Assembly: GCA_964361435.1 (NCBI GenBank)
Contig: CAYIAN010000009.1
Location: 1-16,661 of the forward strand
DNA length: 16,661 bases
Direction of reading: 5' to 3'
Source of the DNA: GWA2-46-10 sp964361435
GTDB taxonomy: Bacteria > Patescibacteriota > Minisyncoccia > UBA6257 > Colwellbacteraceae
Under the pieces are notes generated by a model. The model ran no database searches and had not been told where the DNA came from. It worked only from the letters and a program-made list of their open reading frames with translations. Positions 13,184 to 16,661 of this stretch are shown here, piece after piece (positions within the stretch are counted from its first letter, which is position 1; every line of letters starts with the position of its first letter). The position numbers and the translations under genes are program-made.

Positions 13184-14242
13184 ATGAAAAGAGCACTTAT
13201 AACTGGCATTACAGGCCAGGACGGAAGTTACATGGCCGAATTCCTCCTCGAGAAGGGTTATCAAGTATTCGGTACCCTCGAGAAGGGAATAGATAGATCG
13301 AACATTAGTCTCATTGAAAATAAGGTAGAGCTATTAGTCGCCGATTTATTAGAACCCAGTATGTTCGATGAAGCCCTGGCGGTCGCTAGGCCAGATGAGG
13401 TTTATCACTTTGCCGCCCTAACGTCACCAGCGGAATCATTTGAGATACCAGGGTTGTACGCCAAAGTTACGGGCGAGGGGGCTATTGAGTTGATGCATAA
13501 AGTAAAAGATTTTTCCAAGAAGGCCAAATTTTTTCAGCCATCAGCAGCCTCCATGTTCGATACTAGCGTAGATAATCCCCAGACAGAGAAAACGCTCTTT
13601 ATGGCAACCAGTCCGTACGCAGAAGCCAAAATCGCTGCTCATGAGGCGGCCGAGAGGCTTAGGCAGTCAGGAATGTTTATCTCCTGCGGTATTTTTTTCA
13701 ATCACGAATCTCCGCGACGACCACTTAGCTTCTTGCCGCAGAAGGTTGCGTATGCAGCGGCGTGCACGAAATTAGGCATTAAAACTGCGCCTAAACCGGC
13801 TGGCACCGAGAGCTTTGTCATTGAGGACGGTAGAATGGCGCTAGGCAACCTGGACGCAGTGCGGGACTGGGGGCACGCCAAAGACTATGTAAGGGCGGCC
13901 CATGCAATTTTACAACACAGTGAGCCTGATGTTTTTGTTATAGCCACAGGAGAACAGCATTCAGTGAAAGATCTATGCGAAGCGGTCTTTCGCCATATCG
14001 AAGTGGATGTTGAATGGCAGGGGAAGGGAATCGACGAAAAAGGTATTAATAAAAATACCGGTGAGATAATTATAGAAGTGAACCCCAAGTATTTTAGGCC
14101 CTCTGAGGCTGGTTCCCTCCGTGGAGATTACTCCAAGGCTAAAGAGAAGCTCAACTGGATGCCGGAGATTAAGTTTGAAGATCTAGTGCGCGAATTGGTT
14201 GAACATAATATTCAAAAATTTAGCAGCAAATATCACCATTGA
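13184..14242 (+). CDS. GDP-mannose 4,6-dehydratase-like SDR with altered catalytic segment
   Basis: The protein has 352 residues, normal for GMD. The family is shown by A-L-I-T-G-I-T-G-Q-D-G-S-Y (4-16, NADP binding), F-N-H-E-S-P-R-R (172-179), L-G-N-L-D-A-V-R-D-W-G (220-230) and K-Y-F-R-P-S-E near 302-308. The SDR Tyr and Lys are present (S-P-Y145-A-E-A-K149). The catalytic T-S-E segment of GMD is not: at 120-125 the sequence reads S-A-A-S-M-F, so Thr is Ala and Glu is Ser. The stretch after E-S-P-R-R also differs: the usual G-E-T-F-V-T-R-K is missing, and there is an insertion before L-G-N-L-D-A. It may therefore perform another reaction on a GDP-sugar (reduction or epimerisation) or be a weak dehydratase. 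It lies beside a PerA-like aminotransferase. Family is certain, reaction is not. Confidence 0.85.
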   Translation: MKRALITGITGQDGSYMAEFLLEKGYQVFGTLEKGIDRSNISLIENKVELLVADLLEPSMFDEALAVARPDEVYHFAALTSPAESFEIPGLYAKVTGEGAIELMHKVKDFSKKAKFFQPSAASMFDTSVDNPQTEKTLFMATSPYAEAKIAAHEAAERLRQSGMFISCGIFFNHESPRRPLSFLPQKVAYAAACTKLGIKTAPKPAGTESFVIEDGRMALGNLDAVRDWGHAKDYVRAAHAILQHSEPDVFVIATGEQHSVKDLCEAVFRHIEVDVEWQGKGIDEKGINKNTGEIIIEVNPKYFRPSEAGSLRGDYSKAKEKLNWMPEIKFEDLVRELVEHNIQKFSSKYHH

Positions 14243-14282
14243 TCACATAAGTCAGGCTACAGTTCGCTCTTTTGAATAATTG

Positions 14283-14302
14283 CCCCCGGAATGGACCTGG
14301 GG
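14283..14302. other. GC-rich hairpin between the GMD-like gene and the second GT2 gene
   Basis: CCCCCGG (14283-14289) can pair with CCTGGGG (14296-14302) around the six-base loop AATGGA, with one C-T mismatch. No T-run follows on either strand, so it does not look like a simple intrinsic terminator; it may still end or protect the upstream transcript. Confidence 0.35.
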
Positions 14303-14324
14303 TAATCTTAGCCAGAAACTAAGT

Positions 14325-14330
14325 TATAAT
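14325..14330 (+). promoter_or_regulatory. Consensus -10 box (TATAAT) just before the second GT2 gene
   Basis: A perfect TATAAT lies 11 bases before the ATG at 14342. A start point six or seven bases downstream would leave a leader of about five bases, and no Shine-Dalgarno sequence exists there. No good -35 is visible at 16-18 bases. This would restart transcription after the 99-base gap and could also serve the ATPase gene. Confidence 0.45.
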
Positions 14331-14341
14331 TAACGTATTAT

Positions 14342-15034
14342 ATGAATTTTTCCGTAGTTGTTCCCGCTTTGAACGAAGAAAAGTCAGTTGGCAAGGTTAT
14401 AAAAACTCTCAGGAAACAGAGGGTAGAAAAGGATAGCTTTGAAATAATTGTGGTGAACAATAATTCGGATGACCGCACTGCCGAAGTGGCTAGGCGGGCT
14501 GGCGCAGACAAAGTAGTTTTTGAAAAGAAGATGGGTACTAATCTTGCTCGGCAAAAAGGCGTAAGTGTCAGTAGGGGAGAAATAATTGCTTTCATTGATG
14601 CGGATTGCATCGCCCCCCCCGAGTGGTTAGGGAATATTAAAAAGGCTATATTTAGAAAGGGAGTGGTAGCCGTTTCCGGTCCGTACAAATACGGTAAGTT
14701 TTTGCCAGATTTTATGATGTGGAGGGTGTTCCCTTTAGTTCCGAAGCTGATGTCTTTCGTAACTGGAAAGCGAGGGGGTGTAATATTGGGTGGAAATTTT
14801 GCCGCTTACAGAAGCGCTATTGATAAAATAGGAGGCCTCCCGCCTATAAAGTTTTTTGGGGATGACACCGCCATAGCGATTCTTTTGGCTCGCCGGGCAG
14901 GAAAGGTCTTGTACACAAGAAAAGTCTGGGTCGAGAGTTCGCCACGTAGGTTAAGAGAAAAGGGCGTGGTTAAAGTAGGTGTAAAATATTTCAGACACTA
15001 TTTCAAAATTTACTTCGATAACGAATACCAATAA
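14342..15034 (+). CDS. GT2 family glycosyltransferase
   Basis: The protein has 230 residues and is a short GT-A glycosyltransferase. Motifs: V-V-V-P-A-L-N-E-E (5-13), V-V-N-N-N-S-D-D-R-T (37-46), the metal-binding F-I-D86-A-D88 and G-D-D (173-175) in the acceptor/base region. It has the arrangement of a cytoplasmic-face enzyme. A hydrophobic stretch near 124-140 (M-M-W-R-V-F-P-L-V-P) may lie on the membrane. Donor sugar and acceptor cannot be read from sequence; the neighbouring glycan genes suggest surface polysaccharide or lipid-linked oligosaccharide synthesis. The ATPase gene begins two bases after its stop, so the two are co-transcribed despite unrelated roles. Confidence 0.85.
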   Translation: MNFSVVVPALNEEKSVGKVIKTLRKQRVEKDSFEIIVVNNNSDDRTAEVARRAGADKVVFEKKMGTNLARQKGVSVSRGEIIAFIDADCIAPPEWLGNIKKAIFRKGVVAVSGPYKYGKFLPDFMMWRVFPLVPKLMSFVTGKRGGVILGGNFAAYRSAIDKIGGLPPIKFFGDDTAIAILLARRAGKVLYTRKVWVESSPRRLREKGVVKVGVKYFRHYFKIYFDNEYQ

Positions 15035-15036
15035 AA

Positions 15037-16661
15037 ATGGCGGTTGTATTTGAAACGAAAGAATATTGGGCTATGTCTTCAAATGAGGCAATAGCGAATC
15101 TCGAAACCTCAGAGCAGGGACTCAGTATCGAAGAGGCAGGGGAAAGGTTAAAACTTGGTCAGAACATAATTGAGCGTTCTTGGCGTACTGGCAAACTAAA
15201 AATATTAGCCAGTCAGTTTAAAAGTTCCCTCATTTTAATCTTGATTTTCGCCGCCTTGGTAACCGCATTTTTAGGAGATTACAAAGATACGGCTTTTATC
15301 GCAATAGCAGTGATAATTAATACGATTCTAGGTTTCTATCAAGAAGATAAGGCGGAAACAGCTATTGCAAAACTCAGCACATACATCAAGGAGCGCACAA
15401 GGGTCATTAGGGATGAACGGGATGTAGAGATCGGAGCCGAGGAAGTGGTTCCCGGAGATATACTCAAACTTTTCCCTGGGGTAAGAGTGGCGGCGGATGC
15501 ACGCATAGTGAGGATTAACGAGCTATCGGTGGATGAAGCAATCCTGACTGGAGAATCCCTCGCGGTTGAAAAGCAGGCAGCTCCAGTACCACTTGAGAGT
15601 GAACTGGCAGAAAGAAGCTGTATGGTTTTTGGAGGAACATTGGTCGTCGATGGTAAAGGTACGGCTGTGGTGGTGGCCACCGGTTTAGATACTGAGCTTG
15701 GTAAAATTGCTTCCCTAGTAGAAGGCGAAGAGAGAGAAGAGACTCCTTTGCAAAAAGAGACCTCTAAGTTTGCTCTTCGAATGGGCCTGCTTCTGATGGC
15801 CATGGCCGGCATGATTTTTGTTCTGGGCATGAACAGAGGCCTTGGACTCCTAGACATGTTCTTAACTTCCATTGCCGTAGCAGTAGCAGCCGTGCCGGAG
15901 GGTCTACCCATAGCGTTGACTGTTATCCTAGCCGTTGGAGTAGAGCGTTTAGCCCGGCGCAAGGGAGTGGTTAAAAAGCTGCTGGCGGCGGAAGTTCTTG
16001 GAGGAACAACTCTCATCTTGACGGATAAGACGGGGACTTTAACCGAAGCGCGTATGGAGTTAGCCGAGATCATTAGTGAAAAGCCAAAAGAGCTGGTGCT
16101 TGAGTTGGCCCTCCTTAACACAGACGTGATTGTGGGCAATCCTGCGGGCAAACCGGAAGATTGGCACATATCCGGAAGACCACTGGACGTTGCCATTGTT
16201 AAGGCTGCAATAGAACATAGGGTACTTTTGCACGATGTCTTTAAGCGCAATACGGTCTTAGAGAATAAATCTTTTAACTCAAGGGATAAGTATGCGGGGG
16301 TACACGCCAAGATTGGCACAAGAAGTAGGTGGATATATCTGGGGGCTCCGGATGTGCTCCTAGAGAATACAGACGTCAGCAAGGAACGAAAGCAAGACCT
16401 AACTAATCAGATAGATAAACTGGCCTACGGAGGCAATAGAGTCCTCGGGCTTGCAGTTGATGACAAATTTGTTGCCCTACTCGCCTTTAGAGACCCAGTG
16501 AGAAAAGGTGTGTCTAGAGCCATAGAAGAGATATCTGATGCGGGGATCAAAACGAAAATTGTAACTGGAGATCACAAAGGAACGGCTGTGGCTGTGGCCA
16601 AAGAACTTGGCTTTAGGGTAAATGATCAAACTGTGATGGCGGGAAGAGAGATAGAAGAATG
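15037..16661 (+). CDS. P2-type cation-transporting P-type ATPase (C-terminus off the window)
   Basis: The frame is open from the ATG at 15037 to the right edge, 541 full codons, with no stop. It starts with a cation-ATPase N-terminal domain (about 9-60), followed by M1-M2 (about 63-101), the actuator domain with L-T-G-E-S (170-174), M3-M4 with A-A-V-P-E287-G-L-P, the phosphorylation motif D330-K-T-G-T, a nucleotide-binding domain with a degenerate L-G-A-P-D (435-439), and the hinge motif T-G-D-H-K-G-T-A (510-517). The P-E-G-L-P in M4 is typical of Ca2+ or Na+/K+/H+-type P2 pumps. A copper (P1B) pump would have C-P-C or similar, so this is not a copper exporter. The M5-M10 region that would settle the ion is missing. 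It uses ATP to move cations across the cytoplasmic membrane. Confidence 0.92.
   Translation, partial: MAVVFETKEYWAMSSNEAIANLETSEQGLSIEEAGERLKLGQNIIERSWRTGKLKILASQFKSSLILILIFAALVTAFLGDYKDTAFIAIAVIINTILGFYQEDKAETAIAKLSTYIKERTRVIRDERDVEIGAEEVVPGDILKLFPGVRVAADARIVRINELSVDEAILTGESLAVEKQAAPVPLESELAERSCMVFGGTLVVDGKGTAVVVATGLDTELGKIASLVEGEEREETPLQKETSKFALRMGLLLMAMAGMIFVLGMNRGLGLLDMFLTSIAVAVAAVPEGLPIALTVILAVGVERLARRKGVVKKLLAAEVLGGTTLILTDKTGTLTEARMELAEIISEKPKELVLELALLNTDVIVGNPAGKPEDWHISGRPLDVAIVKAAIEHRVLLHDVFKRNTVLENKSFNSRDKYAGVHAKIGTRSRWIYLGAPDVLLENTDVSKERKQDLTNQIDKLAYGGNRVLGLAVDDKFVALLAFRDPVRKGVSRAIEEISDAGIKTKIVTGDHKGTAVAVAKELGFRVNDQTVMAGREIEE

Noticed and set aside
15339..16382. 347-codon open frame on the minus strand
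   Set aside because: It lies wholly antisense to the P-type ATPase, whose motifs are all intact, and its translation is a low-complexity Ser/Thr/Arg/Ala-rich product with no domain pattern.
1..16661. Recoded TGA (Gracilibacteria/Absconditabacteria-type code)
   Set aside because: TGA ends several genes at the right place, for example at 566-564, 8797-8799 and 9976-9978.

Overview
The window looks like bacterial chromosome from a Patescibacteria/CPR-type lineage (inferred, no marker gene present). The signs are dense gene packing with 1-4 base start/stop overlaps (TAATG, ATGA, GTGA, TTGA), many small membrane-anchored secreted proteins of unknown function, a UBA-like helical domain joined to a transmembrane anchor, and a tyrosine/serine tail repeat. 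TGA is used as a normal stop several times, so the standard bacterial code applies. No tRNA, rRNA, CRISPR array, transposase or phage gene was seen.

Layout. Positions 1-1067 hold two genes on the minus strand: a membrane-anchored protein with an Ig-like beta domain (564-1067) and, coupled to it, a secreted protein with a D-G-D-G-D / D-C-D-D metal-site signature and a YSQSAY tail repeat that runs off the left edge. A 118-base divergent gap follows. Positions 1186-8014 are the centre of interest: five large, cysteine- and histidine-rich, N-terminally anchored paralogues, with a small Cys-free cupredoxin between two of them and a second cupredoxin fused to the front of another. The order is outlier, A, B, cupredoxin, cupredoxin-A, B, which points to duplication of an A-B gene pair. 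All five carry three motifs of the type CHxxxH, CxxGxxHG and CYHxxGH. These are followed by a rod of about 34-residue helical-hairpin-like repeats, most with a paired C-x(10-15)-C.

Positions 8110-10382 form a second compact operon of four envelope proteins: a UBA-like/TM protein with a secreted domain, an unknown anchored protein, a protein predicted to expose an N-terminal histidine after signal-peptide cleavage, and a third Cys-free cupredoxin. The two operons together could be an extracytoplasmic metal-binding or redox system. Copper is the first candidate because of the cupredoxin folds, but the classical blue-copper ligands are missing, so this remains a hypothesis.

Positions 10491-15034 are a surface-glycan set: methyltransferase, polyprenyl-phosphate mannosyltransferase-like GT2, DegT/PerA-like sugar aminotransferase, GDP-mannose 4,6-dehydratase-like SDR with an altered active site, and a second GT2. 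From 15037 to the right edge is the first part of a P2-type cation-pumping ATPase.
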